Positions 12,251 through 13,119 of a stretch of 13,119 bases of DNA are shown here, in pieces. A program made the position numbers and the translations under genes. Numbering within the stretch: position 1 is the first letter of the stretch; each line of letters opens with the position of its first letter. The notes beneath the pieces were generated by a model, which was given only the letters and a program-made list of their open reading frames with translations, made no database searches and was not told the DNA's origin. This DNA is from Prevotellaceae bacterium. Its GTDB lineage: Bacteria; Bacteroidota; Bacteroidia; Bacteroidales; Bacteroidaceae. Location of the stretch: the NCBI GenBank assembly GCA_021204715.1, contig JAJPYW010000195.1, forward strand, positions 1 through 13,119, in the 5' to 3' direction.

Positions 12251-13119
12251 TTACGCCTTCATCACCTGCTCCTCGGGATAGTTCACCAAATAAAGCGTGC
12301 CCGTGGCACGGGTGAAAGCGGTGTAGAGCCAGCGGAAATAATCGGGCGTGAGGTATTCGTCGGCCACGTATGCCGAGTCCAAGAAAACGTTCTTCCACTG
12401 TCCGCCCTGCGCCTTGTGACAAGTCACGGCGTAGGCATATTTCACTTGCAAGGCATTGTAATGAGGGTCGGCCTTCATTCTTTCCATACGTTCCCGTTTC
12501 AAGGGAATGTCGGCATAATCCTCCAGCACGCTATGGAAAAGGCGCTCGTTGTCCGCCGCCGGAAGCGCCGGGGCGTCGCTCTGCAAGGTGTCCAACAACA
12601 GGTTGGCCTCTATCTCCAACCCGCCGCAATCGGGAAAGGTCAACGAGGCGCGGGCAAAGCGGAAGCCGTACAGCTCGAAAGTGCGGTACAGGCGCCTCAC
12701 CACGACCGTCTCGCCGTTGGCGATGAAGTCCATCTCTTTCTGCCCCGCCATCCAGTAATAGTTGTTCTTGGCCACCATCAAAAGGTCGCCCGCCTCTATC
12801 TCCTCCTCGCGCCAGAGCAGCCGCTCGCGGATGCCTTTGTTGTACAAGTTGGCGCGCTTGTTGCTGCGGCACAGCACGATTGTCTCCTCCACCCCGTCGC
12901 GGCCGTAACAAGTCTCCAACGTCTCGAGCAGCTCGCTGCCGGGAAGCGTGCGGATGTCGGCGAAGCCCGCCGTCTTCACTATCGGCAGGGAATGGAAGTC
13001 GCCGGCGGTTATCCGTTCGCGCAAGCGGGTGGCGTTCCACAACACGCCCGACCGCACTCCCTGCCGCACCACCTCGGTCAAGTCGCCCTCCATCACCTCC
13101 AAGCCATATCCCCTCATCG
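12251..13119 (-). CDS. RecD-like SF1 DNA helicase, C-terminal part (5' end outside window)
   Basis: This is the C-terminal 289 or so residues of an ATP-dependent superfamily 1B helicase, annotated in relatives as RecD-like or UvrD_C_2 helicase. The frame is open to the right edge, so the true start and the Walker A/B motifs lie beyond it. Visible, numbered from the first Met in the window, are a motif IV-like IVLCRSNKRANLYNKGIR (80-97), a beta-rich insert (about 108-175), motif V YAYAVTCHKAQGGQW (227-241) and motif VI RWLYTAFTRATGTLYLV (262-278) with the probable arginine finger R270. The order matches the 2A/2B region of RecD2-type enzymes. It ends at TAA (12253-12251) and converges on alaS with 147 nt between stops. 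No RecB or RecC partner is in the window, so a stand-alone repair helicase is more likely than a RecBCD subunit; that is inference. Confidence 0.88.
   Translation of the reverse strand, partial: MRGYGLEVMEGDLTEVVRQGVRSGVLWNATRLRERITAGDFHSLPIVKTAGFADIRTLPGSELLETLETCYGRDGVEETIVLCRSNKRANLYNKGIRERLLWREEEIEAGDLLMVAKNNYYWMAGQKEMDFIANGETVVVRRLYRTFELYGFRFARASLTFPDCGGLEIEANLLLDTLQSDAPALPAADNERLFHSVLEDYADIPLKRERMERMKADPHYNALQVKYAYAVTCHKAQGGQWKNVFLDSAYVADEYLTPDYFRWLYTAFTRATGTLYLVNYPEEQVMKA

Noticed and set aside
12228..12422. 64-codon minus-strand frame overlapping the helicase 3' end
   Set aside because: It is an out-of-frame shadow of the conserved motif V/VI region of the helicase and shows no features of its own.
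1..13119. Defence system, mobile element or biosynthetic cluster
   Set aside because: Every gene is assignable to a conserved chromosomal family, base composition looks uniform by eye, and no integrase, transposase, terminal repeats, tRNA-flanked site or CRISPR array was found.

Overview
The window reads as ordinary chromosomal DNA of a member of the Bacteroidales (phylum Bacteroidota) with a fairly GC-rich genome. The evidence is a DUF5683 protein, which belongs to this phylum, sitting in a ParA-ParB-DUF5683-MltD-RelA/SpoT gene string; -7 promoter elements of the Bacteroides type (TAnnTTTG) in intergenic DNA; and an alaS / M23 peptidase / MerR arrangement familiar from Bacteroides relatives. 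Genus and species cannot be fixed from the sequence alone. I see no rRNA, tRNA, CRISPR array, insertion sequence, phage gene or attachment site.

Layout. (1) 1-1416, plus strand: the C-terminal ~97% of a PepD-type M20 dipeptidase, cut by the left edge, followed by a terminator-like hairpin. (2) 1551-7959, plus strand: a five-gene run of parA, parB, a DUF5683 envelope protein, a MltD-like lytic transglycosylase and a bifunctional RelA/SpoT (RSH) enzyme, with gaps of 85, 0, 31 and 119 nt. A -7 element and a Shine-Dalgarno-like sequence precede parA. (3) 9344 down to 7931, minus strand: a membrane-anchored M23 peptidase followed by a small MerR-type regulator, whose 3' end overlaps the 3' end of the RSH gene by 29 bp in antisense. 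(4) 9479-12103, plus strand: alaS, divergent from the M23 gene across a 134-nt region carrying one -7 element on each strand. (5) 12104-12250: a convergent intergenic region with a hairpin, four degenerate 23-bp tandem repeats and an imperfect copy of the 3' end of the next gene. (6) 12251-13119, minus strand: the C-terminal part of a RecD-like/UvrD_C_2 helicase, cut by the right edge.

How the genes fit together. ParA and ParB segregate the chromosome origin. The DUF5683 protein and MltD belong to the envelope and peptidoglycan, and the RSH protein sets (p)ppGpp levels. Their tight co-orientation suggests coupling of segregation, wall remodelling and growth-rate control, but that coupling is inference. 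The M23 peptidase is a second wall enzyme, cotranscribed with MerR. PepD, AlaS and the helicase are general metabolism, translation and DNA repair.

No stretch over 300 bases lacks a gene. The longest gaps are 147 nt (12104-12250), 134 nt (1417-1550 and 9345-9478), 119 nt (5588-5706) and 85 nt (2319-2403). In 2319-2403 I see only a purine-rich stretch before parB. The gene content is mostly housekeeping, and I found no convincing undescribed system. The best leads are small: an 11/12-residue DSL repeat in the DUF5683 protein, Shine-Dalgarno-like sites in a phylum that rarely uses them, the face-to-face alaS/M23 promoters, and the repeat-rich alaS-helicase junction.
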